Positions 20,779 through 29,971 of a stretch of DNA of 64,000 nucleotides are shown one piece after another. The position numbers and the translations under genes were made by a program. Positions within the stretch are counted from its first letter, which is position 1, and the number at the start of each line of letters is the position of its first letter. Below the pieces are notes generated by a model. That model worked only from the letters and a program-made list of their open reading frames with translations. It ran no database searches and had not been told where the DNA came from. Source of the stretch: JAGWRA01 sp035534615. GTDB taxonomy: Bacteria > Acidobacteriota > Vicinamibacteria > Vicinamibacterales > CAVVIG01. The stretch covers positions 62,001 through 126,000 of the forward strand of contig DATLRO010000082.1 in assembly GCA_035534615.1 (NCBI GenBank). Direction: 5' to 3'.

Positions 20779-21678
20779 TCAGGGGCGAAGCGGGGGTGGG
20801 ATCTGATCCAGCAGGGTTTCGAACACCGCCGTCCGCCAGGCACGCTGCCATCGGCGGAACGACGCCCCGTCGGCCGCGGTGACGCGTCCGGCGAGCAGGC
20901 CGGGAGCCGGCAGGTCGACGCCGCCGAGGAGCGCGCCCGCCTCCTCCTTCGGGCGGCCCGCCTCGAAGAGCGCCGCCTGGAGCGCGTCGCCGCGCGTCTC
21001 GTCGAGCCGCGCATCGCACGCCAGCAGCGATCCCAGGTAGGGGTGCGCGCCCATCGCCCAGCGTGCCGTCGGATCGACCGGCCCCTCCCCGAGCGAGAAC
21101 CGCTCCAGGTGGACCAGTACGCCATCGCGGCGGAGCGCCGTCTCCACGTCGAGGCGCGCGAACTGCCAGCGCTCCCCGCGCCGGACGCGACCGGCCATCA
21201 GCCCGTCGCTCCAGAACAGACGCCCGGCGCCCGTCACCTCCAGACACGTGATCTGGCGCACGCGCGCCCCGGCGAAAGGAATGAGCGGATCCAGGTACGC
21301 GTGCAGCTCACCGCCGTCTTCCACGACGGCGCGCAGCCGCTGGCGGGCCACGCTGGTCCGGTCGGCCGACGGATGCGCCTGCAGCGCCGCCTGCGACGTC
21401 ACGACGACGCGCGCGCCGCGCTGCACGCGGATGTCCACGTCGGTGCGATCGCCGCCGAACAGTCCGGCCGTGGTCTGGACGAGCATGAAGTGGGCCAGCG
21501 AAGGACCGGCCGGGTGGAACAGCGGCGTGATTCGGAACGGCGCCTCCGCGTAGGCATGCACCAGGCCGGTCCGCCCGGCCGTCTCGCCGAACACGAGCTC
21601 GAGCCGGCCCGCGCGGCCGGTCCCGGGCGCGGCGACTCCGATCCGGGCGGACGCGACGGTCTCAGCCGGCGTGCTCAC
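20779..21678 (-). CDS. ureD: urease accessory protein UreD
   Basis: The product is 299 residues starting at GTG 21678. It shows UreD hallmarks: 'GRAGRLELVFGETAGRTGLVHAYAEAPFRITPLFHP' (shown in part), 'HFMLVQTTAGLFGGD' and 'TSQAALQAHPS'. UreD binds apo-urease first and forms the UreD-UreF-UreG platform that delivers nickel. It is the last gene of the urease operon and overlaps the end of ureG by 17 bp, indicating translational coupling. Placement after ureG is one of several known orders. Confidence 0.92.
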   Translation of the reverse strand: MSTPAETVASARIGVAAPGTGRAGRLELVFGETAGRTGLVHAYAEAPFRITPLFHPAGPSLAHFMLVQTTAGLFGGDRTDVDIRVQRGARVVVTSQAALQAHPSADRTSVARQRLRAVVEDGGELHAYLDPLIPFAGARVRQITCLEVTGAGRLFWSDGLMAGRVRRGERWQFARLDVETALRRDGVLVHLERFSLGEGPVDPTARWAMGAHPYLGSLLACDARLDETRGDALQAALFEAGRPKEEAGALLGGVDLPAPGLLAGRVTAADGASFRRWQRAWRTAVFETLLDQIPPPLRP

Positions 21679-22300
21679 AGGCGCCGTCTCCGATCGTCTC
21701 GAACAGCAGGTTCGCCCGGATCCAGTCGATGATCGCCGGCAGCCCCCGGCCGGACTTCAGGTTGCTGAACACGAACGGCCGGTCGCCGCGCATCAGCTTC
21801 GCGTCACGGGCCATCACGTCGAGGTCGGCGCCGACGTGCGGCGCGAGATCGATCTTGTTGACGACGAGCAGGTCCGAGCGGGTGACACCCGGACCGCCCT
21901 TGCGCGGCACCTTGTCGCCGCCCGCGACGTCGATGACGTAGATCGACGCGTCGACCAGCTCCGGACTGAAGCTGGCCGCCAGATTGTCGCCCCCGCTCTC
22001 CAGAAAAATGATCTGCGTCCCGGGCCACATGGCCTTCATCCGATCGATCGCCTCGAAGTTCAGGGAGGCATCTTCGCGGATGGCCGTGTGCGGGCACCCG
22101 CCCGTCTGCACCCCGATGATCCGATCGGGCGGCAGAGCGTGGCTGCGGACGAGAAACTCCATGTCCTCCTTCGTGAAGATGTCGTTGGTCACGACCCCGA
22201 GCTGGTAGCGGTCGCGCATCGCCTTGCAGAGGGCGTCGACCAGGGCGGTCTTGCCCGATCCCACCGGTCCTCCGATTCCCACGACCACCGGCCTCTTCAT
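21662..22300 (-). CDS. ureG: urease accessory GTPase UreG
   Basis: The product is 212 residues. The P-loop 'GGPVGSGKTAL' lies near the N-terminus, the metal-binding Cys-Pro-His ('GGCPHTAIRED') and the 'VVNKIDLAPHVG' guanine-specificity motif are present, and 'LESGGDNLAASFSPEL' is diagnostic. UreG hydrolyses GTP to drive nickel insertion into urease. Two ATGs compete (22306 and 22300). AGGAG lies seven nt before the second and only one nt before the first, so 22300 was chosen. It sits between ureF and ureD. Confidence 0.95.
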   Translation of the reverse strand: MKRPVVVGIGGPVGSGKTALVDALCKAMRDRYQLGVVTNDIFTKEDMEFLVRSHALPPDRIIGVQTGGCPHTAIREDASLNFEAIDRMKAMWPGTQIIFLESGGDNLAASFSPELVDASIYVIDVAGGDKVPRKGGPGVTRSDLLVVNKIDLAPHVGADLDVMARDAKLMRGDRPFVFSNLKSGRGLPAIIDWIRANLLFETIGDGACEHAG

Positions 22301-22317
22301 CGTCATGCTCCTGCAGC

Positions 22318-23007
22318 TCACGAACGGAACAACCGGCTGTACACCAATCGGTGCGTCAGCTGCTCCACGTCCAGCGCCGGCGAGAACGACGAGGGGGGCC
22401 GCACGCCGCGCGCGACGACCGCCTCCACCGCCGCGGGCAGCTCCGCCAGCCGGGCCGTGAGGATCTCCTGCGCGCGCTGCTGGCCGATCGCCATCAGCCG
22501 CAGCGCCGCCGACGCCGCCCCGGCCAGCCGTCCGTACGCGAAGCCGAGCAGCATCTCCGGCGCGCCGAGGCCGGCCGAAGCGCAGACCGCGCCGTGCGCC
22601 ACGGCGAGGTTCGCCGCCAGGTGCCCCGCCTCGATCTGTCCGACCAGCGCCGCAAGCGGCGGCGAGGGGTGCAGCCGCGCCCAGGTCGTGACCAGCTGCC
22701 GCCCGAGCTGGCGGCTGCCGGCCCGGATCGACGCCGCCGGCTTGAGCGCCGTGAGCTCCCGATCCAGCGCAATGAGCGCCTCCCAGTCGCACGCGCCGAA
22801 CGCCGCGGCCGCGCCGAGCACCGCCGGACCGTCGCAGGCCGGCAGCACGGCCTCGACGTAATGGCGCATCCAGCCGGCCAGCGCCTCGGCGTCGGCCACC
22901 AGCCCGTGCGCGACCGCCGCCTCCAGGCCGTCCGAGTACGCGAAACTGCCGATCGGGAAGAAGCTGTCGTGCAGCTGCAGCGCGCGGAGGAACTGCGGGG
23001 CGTCCAT
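22318..23007 (-). CDS. ureF: urease accessory protein UreF
   Basis: The product is 229 residues. The opening 'LLHDSFFPIGSFAYSDGLEAAV'-type block (here LQLHDSFFPIGSFAYSDG), the all-helical character, and the C-terminal 'LTHRLVYSRLFRS', which matches UreF's extended tail that contacts UreG, identify it. UreF acts with UreD and UreG in the nickel-delivery complex. Twelve bp separate it from ureE and 17 bp from ureG, within one operon. Confidence 0.93.
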   Translation of the reverse strand: MDAPQFLRALQLHDSFFPIGSFAYSDGLEAAVAHGLVADAEALAGWMRHYVEAVLPACDGPAVLGAAAAFGACDWEALIALDRELTALKPAASIRAGSRQLGRQLVTTWARLHPSPPLAALVGQIEAGHLAANLAVAHGAVCASAGLGAPEMLLGFAYGRLAGAASAALRLMAIGQQRAQEILTARLAELPAAVEAVVARGVRPPSSFSPALDVEQLTHRLVYSRLFRS

Positions 23008-23019
23008 GGGCAGTCCCGA

Positions 23020-23544
23020 TCAATCGCGCCGGTGGCGACCGTCGCCGGCGTGGCCGTGCGCATGATCGTGTCCGACCCGGGCGATCGCCGGCGTGAAGGG
23101 GCGCCGTGCCGCCACGTACGGAATCCGCAGCTGTTCGAGCAGCTGCTGCACGCCCGGCCCCCGCGGGCAGATCAGCGCGTCGCCGGCAATCATCAGCGGC
23201 TGGTGGCGGTTGCCGATCTGATACGCGTCCCAGGCCCACTCCTGCGGCGTCGCCGGCCTGAGGACGAACACCTCTTCCTCGGATTCCCGGACGCGCACCA
23301 CGCGCCGCAGCGGCTCGAGCAGGAGACAGTCGCCTTCCCGGAGCGTCACGCCCGGCGGCAGCGACAGGCCGAACTCGGTCCCCTGGTCGGTCCGGCGCCG
23401 GCCATGTCCCTGCTGGCGGTCCTCCCACCCGAGCGTCATCGTTTCCTCGACGTATCCGGCGGTTTCGCCGCCGGGCAGCTCGTCCCGGCACACACGGTCG
23501 ACGATGAGCATGGGTGGCCTGCGGATCCGGGTGCCATCCGGCAT
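23020..23544 (-). CDS. ureE: urease accessory nickel chaperone UreE
   Basis: The product is 174 residues from the ATG that shares its A with the stop of ureC (TGATG), which suggests coupled translation. An internal ATG at 23511 (MLIVDRVC) is the more usual UreE start. The N-terminal domain contains 'EREGDCLLLE'-like folding ('LREGDCLLLEPL'). The C-terminal domain has 'AWDAYQIGNRHQPLMI', with the conserved nickel-site His. The tail is His-rich ('HDHAHGHAGDGRHRRD') and should hold extra nickel. UreE hands Ni2+ to UreG. Confidence 0.93.
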   Translation of the reverse strand: MPDGTRIRRPPMLIVDRVCRDELPGGETAGYVEETMTLGWEDRQQGHGRRRTDQGTEFGLSLPPGVTLREGDCLLLEPLRRVVRVRESEEEVFVLRPATPQEWAWDAYQIGNRHQPLMIAGDALICPRGPGVQQLLEQLRIPYVAARRPFTPAIARVGHDHAHGHAGDGRHRRD

Positions 23545-25250
23545 CAGAAGAGGAAGTAGCGCTGCGCCAGCGGCAGCACCTCGGCCGGCTCGCACGTCAA
23601 CCGCTCCCCGTCCGCCCGCACTTCATAGGTCTCGGGGTCGACGTGCATGATCGGCAGCGCGTCGTTCAGCTTCATGTCGGTCTTCCGCAGGGTGCGGCAG
23701 CCGCGGACGGCCACCGCCGGCCGGTCGAGTCCGCGGAGCGCGCCGCCCGCGAGGCCGGCCTGCGACACGAAGTGCACGGCGATCCGGTTCAGGGCCCGCC
23801 CGGAGGCGCCGAACATCAGGCGGCCGAGCACGGGCTGCGGCGTCGGGATCGAGGCGTTGCCGTCGCCCATCGCGGCGCCGGCGATGAACCCGCCCTTGAT
23901 CACCACCTCCGGCTTCACGCCGAAGAAGGCCGGTTTCCAGAGCACGAGGTCGGCCATCTTGCCGACCTCCACCGAGCCGACGACGGCGCCGATGCCGTGC
24001 GCGATGGCGGGGTTGATCGTGTACTTCGCGATGTACCGGCGGACGCGCAGGTTATCGTGCCGCGCGGAGTCTCCGGCGAGCGGGCCCCGCTGTTTCTTCA
24101 TCGCGTCCGCGGTCTGCCAGGTCCGGCAGATCACTTCGCCGATCCGTCCCATCGCCTGCGAGTCGGACGACATGATGCTGATCGCGCCCAGGTCGTGCAG
24201 GACGTCCTCCGCGGCAATCGTCTCGGCGCGGATCCGTGAATCCGCGAACGCGACGTCCTCGGGAATCGACGGCGACAGATGGTGACAGACCATCAGCATG
24301 TCGAGATGCTCGTCCATCGTGTTCCGCGTGAACGGCATCGTCGGATTCGTGGAGGACGGGAGGACGTTCGGCTCGCCGCAGAGCCGGATGATGTCCGGCG
24401 CGTGGCCGCCGCCGGCCCCTTCCGTGTGGTACGTGTGGATCGTCCGGCCGGCAATCGCCGCGATGGTGTCCTCGACGAAGCCGCTTTCGTTGAGCGTGTC
24501 GGTGTGAATCGCCACCTGCACGTCGTACTCGTCCGCCACCCGCAGGCACTGGTCGATGGCGGCCGGCGTCGTCCCCCAGTCCTCGTGCAGCTTCAGACCG
24601 AGCGCGCCCGCTTCGATCTGCTCCACCAGCGCGGCCGGCAGCGAGCTGTTGCCCTTCCCGAGGAATCCGAAGTTCAGCGGAAAGCCTTCGGCCGCCTCGT
24701 ACATCCGCCGGATGTTCCATGGTCCCGGCGTGCAGGTCGTCGCCTTCGTGCCGGTCGCCGGCCCGGTGCCGCCGCCGATGAGCGTGGTCATGCCGGCGTG
24801 GAACGCCTCGGGAATCTGGTTCGGCGAGATGAAATGCACGTGCGCGTCGATGCCGCCGGCCGTCAGGATGTGCCCTTCCCCGGCCAGCACCTCGGTCGAC
24901 GCCCCGATCTCCATGCCGGGCGTCACGTCGTCCATGATCCAGGGGTTGCCGGCCTTGCCGATGCCGGCGATGAGGCCGTCGCGGACGGCGACGTCCGCCT
25001 TGTAGATCCCCGTGTAATCGATGATGAGCGCGCTGGTGATCACCAGATCGGGCGATCCGGTCGCACGCGCGGCGCCCGGCATCTGACCCATCCCGTCGCG
25101 AATCACCTTGCCGCCGCCGAACTTCGCTTCATCGCCGTACGACGCGCAGTCCCGCTCGACCTCGACGATGAGATCGGTGTCGGCCAGGCGCACCCGGTCG
25201 CCCGTCGTGGGCCCGTAGTGGTCGGCGTAGGTGCGGCGATCAATCTTCAT
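23544..25250 (-). CDS. ureC: urease alpha (catalytic) subunit
   Basis: The product is 568 residues, full length. All active-site residues are visible: H137 and H139 ('DAHVHFI'), K220 to be carbamylated ('LGLKLHEDWG'), H222, H249, H275, the mobile flap 'MVCHHLSPS' with C322/H323, and the Asp ligand in 'SSDSQAMG'. The enzyme hydrolyses urea to ammonia and carbamate with a dinuclear nickel centre in the cytoplasm. It overlaps ureB by 11 bp, and its stop overlaps the ureE start. An intact operon and intact residues predict an active enzyme. Confidence 0.97.
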   Translation of the reverse strand: MKIDRRTYADHYGPTTGDRVRLADTDLIVEVERDCASYGDEAKFGGGKVIRDGMGQMPGAARATGSPDLVITSALIIDYTGIYKADVAVRDGLIAGIGKAGNPWIMDDVTPGMEIGASTEVLAGEGHILTAGGIDAHVHFISPNQIPEAFHAGMTTLIGGGTGPATGTKATTCTPGPWNIRRMYEAAEGFPLNFGFLGKGNSSLPAALVEQIEAGALGLKLHEDWGTTPAAIDQCLRVADEYDVQVAIHTDTLNESGFVEDTIAAIAGRTIHTYHTEGAGGGHAPDIIRLCGEPNVLPSSTNPTMPFTRNTMDEHLDMLMVCHHLSPSIPEDVAFADSRIRAETIAAEDVLHDLGAISIMSSDSQAMGRIGEVICRTWQTADAMKKQRGPLAGDSARHDNLRVRRYIAKYTINPAIAHGIGAVVGSVEVGKMADLVLWKPAFFGVKPEVVIKGGFIAGAAMGDGNASIPTPQPVLGRLMFGASGRALNRIAVHFVSQAGLAGGALRGLDRPAVAVRGCRTLRKTDMKLNDALPIMHVDPETYEVRADGERLTCEPAEVLPLAQRYFLF

Positions 25251-25614
25251 GCGGCGTGTCCGCCCACGCGGCGACCGCGGCCACCGCCCGGCGGCGGGTG
25301 GCCTCGTCGTCCAGCGGGCCGTTGACGAACCCGTTCATCCCGTGGACCCGGCGCGCGCCGCCCAGCGCCACGAGCGAGACCTCGCGCGTGTCGCCCGGCT
25401 CGAAGCGGACCGCCGTTCCGGCCGGAATGTCCAGCCGCATGCCGTACGCCGCCGCGCGATCGAACGCGAGGCGGCGGTTGACCTCGAAGAAGTGCGCGTG
25501 CGATCCGACCTGGACCGGCCGGTCGCCCTGATTCGCGACGCGCAGCGTGACCGTCGCCCGGCCGACGCCCGCCTCGACCGGCTGCGGCGCGAGCAGATAT
25601 TCACCAGGAATCAT
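25240..25614 (-). CDS. ureB: urease beta subunit
   Basis: The product is 124 residues. The typical start 'MIPGEYLLAP', the core 'VANQGDRPVQVGSHAHFFEVN' and 'RVHGMNGFVNGPLD' identify it. The beta subunit contributes to the (alpha-beta-gamma)3 shell around the active site. It lies 39 bp after ureA and overlaps ureC. Subunits are separate polypeptides, unlike the fused forms in Helicobacter or plants. Confidence 0.96.
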   Translation of the reverse strand: MIPGEYLLAPQPVEAGVGRATVTLRVANQGDRPVQVGSHAHFFEVNRRLAFDRAAAYGMRLDIPAGTAVRFEPGDTREVSLVALGGARRVHGMNGFVNGPLDDEATRRRAVAAVAAWADTPHED

Positions 25615-25653
25615 ATCGGGACCGGGACGCGGCGCCGCGCGGCGGCCACGGGT

Positions 25654-25956
25654 TCACACAATGGGATGATGGACGGTCACGAGCTTGGTGCCGTCGGGGA
25701 ACGTGCCTTCGACCTGGATCTCCGGAATCATTCCGGCCACACCGTCCATGACGGCGTCGGCCGGCAGGATCCGGCGCCCGAGACTCACCACTTCCGCGAC
25801 CGTCCGGCCGTCGCGGATGTGTTCGAGCAGTTCCGCCGTGATGAGCGCAACCGCTTCCGGGTAGTTCAGCTTCAGTCCACGGGCCCGCCGCCGGCGGGCG
25901 ACGTCGGCCGCCACCACGACCATCAGCTTTTCCTGCTCGCGCGGCGTCAGGTGCAT
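25654..25956 (-). CDS. ureA: urease gamma subunit
   Basis: The product is 100 residues with the canonical 'MHLTPREQEKLMVVVAADVA' opening and 'LKLNYPEAVALITAELLE', 'GRTVAEV' and the ending 'TKLVTVHHPIV'. It is the first gene of the urease operon ureABCEFGD. The upstream gene is a TonB-dependent receptor whose stop lies 78 bp away in the same direction. The operon promoter must be in this gap or further upstream. Confidence 0.96.
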   Translation of the reverse strand: MHLTPREQEKLMVVVAADVARRRRARGLKLNYPEAVALITAELLEHIRDGRTVAEVVSLGRRILPADAVMDGVAGMIPEIQVEGTFPDGTKLVTVHHPIV

Positions 25957-26034
25957 GAGGGGTCCTGCTCCGAACGCCGGCGGTCTCCCGGCCGACCGGC
26001 CGGGAGACCGCCGCCTGCCTCTCTCCGTCGACGA

Positions 26035-28893
26035 TCAGAAATCGAACCGGACGCTGATCTCCGCCGTGCGGGGATTGAGCGCGCCGTTGATCTCGTTGAA
26101 CAGCGAGCCGTTGCCCAGGTTGAAGTTCGTCACGGCGCTCGAGTTGAACAGGTTGAACACGTCGAACATCGCGGTGAACTTGCCGAACGGCAGCCGCACC
26201 GCCTTGTCCACCCGCAGCCCCATCAGCGCGACCGTGTCCGAATAGTTGCTGTTCAGGTTGGCCATGAAGAAGCGCTGGATCCCCGAGTTGGGCAGCCGCA
26301 CCGTGATGATCCGCGCCCACGGCCAGCCGCTCTGCACCTGCAGGTTGACGCCCAGCCCGATCTGGTACGGGAACTCGTAGCGGCCCGACAGGTGCGCCTG
26401 CCAGCTCGTCGTCTTCTGCCGGACCGGGACGGTCGGGTACACGTTCTGGAAATAGCCGACCGTGATCGGATCGACCGCCTGCGGATTGTTGTTCGACGAC
26501 GCCGCCCTCAGCTCGTTCCGCCACTCGTAGTCGAAGTCGGAGTCGACGAACAGGTTCTTCTTGAACCGCTTGTTGAAGGCGAACTCGATCGTGTCGTAGT
26601 TCTCGGCGCCGTAGTCGACGCTCGCCGGCATCGTGGCAATCACGTTGTTGACCACCCCGCTCAGCGTGCTCGGGATGTCGTACACCGTGAACGTCTGCGT
26701 CCCCGAGACGCCGGTCCCGTAGTTCTGGATCGGGATCGTGACGGTGACCGGGACGGTGAACTGCCCCTCCCGCGAGATGTTGTACGTCGCGAACTGATCG
26801 CGCACCATCTTCCGGACGTAGGCCACGCGGAACGACGACTCGCCCCAGAACTGCCGTTCGTACGAGAGATCGACCTCGTCCGTGTACGGCGTCTTGATGT
26901 TCGGATCGATCGTCGTGCTCACGCCGCCGCTCGACGCCAGCAGCGTCCCGAGATCCTGCGGGCCGTGATAGAGGCCGTCGCCGGCCGTGTTCAGGAACAC
27001 GTAGTCGCGCGTCTGCGTGCCGCCCGGGTCGACGCCGGTGAACGCGTCGGCGAAGTTGAAGTAGAAGCGGCCGTAGAACGCCTTGATGACCTGCCGGCCG
27101 TTCCCGCCCGGATCCCACGCGAGCCCGAGCCGCGGCATCACGTCGTTCCGCACGAGCAGCGTCTGGCCGGGCACCGTCCGGGCGGCGAAGATGTCGCTCA
27201 GCACCGGATTGGTCTTGGCCGCGTCGTAGTACGGCCGCTGCCGGTCGTAGCGGACGCCGAGCGTCGCCGTCACCTTGCTGGACGGCGTCCAGCGATCCTG
27301 CAGATACAGCGAGTACCGCCGGTCATGGTCGTTCGGGCCGGTCCAGGTGCTGCCGAACTGCGACGGGGTCCCGACGTCCGTCAGCCGGATCTCGCTCGGC
27401 TGTCCGTTGGCGTCCAGGTACAGAATCGGTCCCGACGTCCCGGTCCGATCGAAGGTCGTGCCGAAGTCCTGCCATTCGAACCCGGCCTTGAGATCGTGGC
27501 TGCCGATCCTGCTCGGCAGGAAGTAGGTCGCCCGCGCGTAGAACTGCGGCTTCCGGATGCCGGTGTCGAACGGCCCTCCGCCGGTGCCCCAGCCCGCCCC
27601 GCTGTTCAACCCGGTCACCAGATCCTGGCGCGGCGGATTGGTCAGATAGTTCACGTTCGGCTGCTCCGGGAAGTCGAACGCCGACAAGGCATAGCTGATC
27701 TCGGAGAACAGCCGGTTGTTCCAGACGCGCTGGTAGCGGCCGCTGTAGTTCCAGCTCGGGCTGAACTCCGCCAGCGCCGATTCCTTCGGCACCGTCGCCG
27801 ACAGCCCGCGCAGCGGCTCCCCCTTCCAGTTCCACTCGTAGAACCCGATGAGCGTGTCCTTCTCGGTCGGCTTGTAGGTTTCCTTGTTCGTGAACGCCTT
27901 CATGATCGTCAGGTTCGTCGCGATGTTCTGCGGCACGCCCGATTCGGCCACGTTGATCCGGAACTGGTTGTACGCCGTGTAGAACCACAGCTTGTTCTTC
28001 TTCAGGTACCCGCCGAGATCCACGTGCCCCTCCCAGTACTCGAGGTTGGGCTGCCCGGTGAATCCGCGGGCCTGGCCTGCCGCGGTGACGTTGTTGCCGA
28101 CGAAGCTGCCCGGTTCGTACGTGAAGTTCTCGAGCCCGTGGAACGAGTTGCCCCCGCTCTTCACCGTCGAGATGATCGCCGCCCCCGGCGTGTCGATCGT
28201 CACGTCCCCGCCCGCCGCCGTCACCGACAGCTGATCCTGGGCGTAGTAGTCCATGTAGTTCATGTCGCCGCTGGCGCCGGACGTGGTGTCGATCCCGTCC
28301 ATGTACTCCTGCGCCTGCCCGCGGATGCCGAACGCCTCGTAGCCGGTCTGCTGCATCTTGTGGCTGCCGCCGACGTCATAGCCCTGCATCCGGATGCCGG
28401 GCGTCTGGGCCAGCGCGCCCCACAGGTCGGTCGACGTCGGCACGCTGATCAGCTTGGCCGTGTTCAGCACGTTGCCCACCTGCGTCGACTGGACGTCGAC
28501 GATCGGCGACTCCGCCGTCACGGTGACGTTCTCCTTCACCGAGGCGAGCGGCATCGCCATGTCGATCGTCAGCGTCTGATCCACCGCCAGCACGATGCCC
28601 GTGCGCGCCGTTGTCCGGAAGCCCGAGAGAACGAACGTCAACGTGTACGTCCCGGCCGGCAACGCCGGGAACCGGTACGCGCCGTTCGCCTCGCTCACCG
28701 AGATCTGCGTGCCAATCAACGACGGTGACGTCGCCGTCACCGTGACGCCAGGCAGCACCGCGCCTTGCGCGTCCTTCACCGTGCCGGTCAACACACCGGC
28801 GCCCGTGATCTGGGCGCCGGCCGGCGCGGCCAGCAGCCACACGGCTGCCAGCACGAGCCCGCTCCACCCCACCCGTCGTTTCGTCGATCCCAT
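26035..28893 (-). CDS. Oar-like TonB-dependent receptor with carboxypeptidase-regulatory N-domain
   Basis: The product is 952 residues. It has a signal peptide (1-28), then a carboxypeptidase-regulatory-like domain (~33-110, 'GVLTGTVKDAQGAVLPGVTV' and 'YRFPALPAGTYTL'), a plug-like region with 'YMDGIDTTSGASG', and a long beta-barrel ending in aromatic 'ISVRFDF' as required for BAM-dependent assembly. GGAGG precedes the ATG. Such proteins are very abundant in Acidobacteria and are thought to import large or unknown ligands. Position directly upstream of urease could mean a link to nickel or urea supply, but nothing in the sequence shows this. Confidence 0.92.
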   Translation of the reverse strand: MGSTKRRVGWSGLVLAAVWLLAAPAGAQITGAGVLTGTVKDAQGAVLPGVTVTATSPSLIGTQISVSEANGAYRFPALPAGTYTLTFVLSGFRTTARTGIVLAVDQTLTIDMAMPLASVKENVTVTAESPIVDVQSTQVGNVLNTAKLISVPTSTDLWGALAQTPGIRMQGYDVGGSHKMQQTGYEAFGIRGQAQEYMDGIDTTSGASGDMNYMDYYAQDQLSVTAAGGDVTIDTPGAAIISTVKSGGNSFHGLENFTYEPGSFVGNNVTAAGQARGFTGQPNLEYWEGHVDLGGYLKKNKLWFYTAYNQFRINVAESGVPQNIATNLTIMKAFTNKETYKPTEKDTLIGFYEWNWKGEPLRGLSATVPKESALAEFSPSWNYSGRYQRVWNNRLFSEISYALSAFDFPEQPNVNYLTNPPRQDLVTGLNSGAGWGTGGGPFDTGIRKPQFYARATYFLPSRIGSHDLKAGFEWQDFGTTFDRTGTSGPILYLDANGQPSEIRLTDVGTPSQFGSTWTGPNDHDRRYSLYLQDRWTPSSKVTATLGVRYDRQRPYYDAAKTNPVLSDIFAARTVPGQTLLVRNDVMPRLGLAWDPGGNGRQVIKAFYGRFYFNFADAFTGVDPGGTQTRDYVFLNTAGDGLYHGPQDLGTLLASSGGVSTTIDPNIKTPYTDEVDLSYERQFWGESSFRVAYVRKMVRDQFATYNISREGQFTVPVTVTIPIQNYGTGVSGTQTFTVYDIPSTLSGVVNNVIATMPASVDYGAENYDTIEFAFNKRFKKNLFVDSDFDYEWRNELRAASSNNNPQAVDPITVGYFQNVYPTVPVRQKTTSWQAHLSGRYEFPYQIGLGVNLQVQSGWPWARIITVRLPNSGIQRFFMANLNSNYSDTVALMGLRVDKAVRLPFGKFTAMFDVFNLFNSSAVTNFNLGNGSLFNEINGALNPRTAEISVRFDF

Positions 28894-29971
28894 CCTGCGT
28901 CCTCCTCTGGACTCTCCCGTGTGCCGATCGATTCGGCCCGATTACCTCACCACAACATGAACAACCACCCGATCGCCGACCGGGCGGAAACGACGACAGG
29001 CAGGAAAGGGGTCGCCGCGCACCCCCGTCGTCGCAGCAAGCCACATACCAGCCGCCCCCCTTGGCCAGGGGGAGAGTCATCTTACGCATGCCCAATGCGT
29101 TACGCAACACTCCAGAGCGTCCCTCGGAACGACGGTCTTGTCGTGACCGGTGCCACGAGCCATCAAAAATGTCGCTCGACGACCGCCGCACCTTCTGTCC
29201 GCTCGCTCCGCCGCCTCGCTCCACCTGGCCCCCGGCCTTTGAAGCGAGCACGCCGGACAGGATTGTCGAGCATCGGCAGCCAGACGACAGGATTGTCGAT
29301 TCCTGGTCCCGGATCTTCGAGAAAGACCACCTGACGGGGCATCGGAAACCGCGCATCCCGGCACCGTCCCGGCGCTGGTCTCCATCGGCCGGCGCCAGTC
29401 CCCGATCGTCGTCCGCCGGAATCTGATCACGCACCTGCCGGGCGCCTGACTGATTCCGCTGGCGGACGATCGAGGTTCCTGGCGCTCGAAGCGGGCCGGG
29501 ACTTCGCTGATCCGGACCTGGCCGTCCTGGATCACATCAAGACAGCGACCGGCACCGAGCACCGCGCGCTGGCGGCGGCCAGACGGCAGCTGGGCACCTG
29601 GCGGCGCGCCCCGTCCCTCCAGATTCAGCGGCGATCCATCCTGCTTGCCGAGCACGTCCCGCGGGACGTCCCGGGTCGACGGGTCGCACGACCGGCCTCC
29701 CGCCGCCGTAAGCCCTCCCGCGGACTACGTCGGACCGCCACCATCGCCGCGTCCTGCCCGTGTGTTCGGGGAACTATACGGCAAGAGGCCGGCTCAGGTT
29801 CTCGCAAATGCGTAATTTGTTGGTGACAATTGGCCCGCGAGGCGGGTCGCGTGAGCGATGCAGACGCCGGCGGTCCACACGCCAGACCGTGGCATGCACA
29901 GTGCCTCCCCGTCATCGCGTGTCGGCCCGCGTCCCGCCGGCGTCGGGGACTTCGCGCCGTCCGTCAGTCCG
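28894..29971. other. 1.1-kb gap upstream of TonB receptor, no gene recognised
   Basis: No frame yields a recognisable protein; a 192-codon minus frame (29077-29655) has no match I know. The region holds two copies of a palindromic 14-mer (29256-29299), an inverted repeat ACGCAT/ATGCGT near 29085-29105, a CCCCCT/AGGGGG hairpin near 29055-29071 and locally AT-richer DNA near 29805-29830. It may be a long regulatory region for the receptor and urease genes, or gene debris. Confidence 0.5.
29256..29299. repeat. paired operator-like repeat GACAGGATTGTCGA
   Basis: The 14-mer GACAGGATTGTCGA occurs at 29256-29269 and 29286-29299, 30 bp start to start, about three helical turns. Each copy contains the inverted arms GACA/TGTC, so it resembles a pair of regulator binding sites on one face of the helix. 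They lie ~360 bp upstream of the TonB-receptor start. Confidence 0.5.

Noticed and set aside
20574..21125. N-terminal extension of the Hpt-REC protein into ureD
   Set aside because: The extended part is the shifted-frame shadow of ureD on the same strand. GTG 20573 starts the recognisable protein.
29077..29655. 192-codon minus ORF in the 1.1-kb gap
   Set aside because: No Shine-Dalgarno, no recognisable motif, and biased composition. Kept as unassigned sequence rather than a gene.
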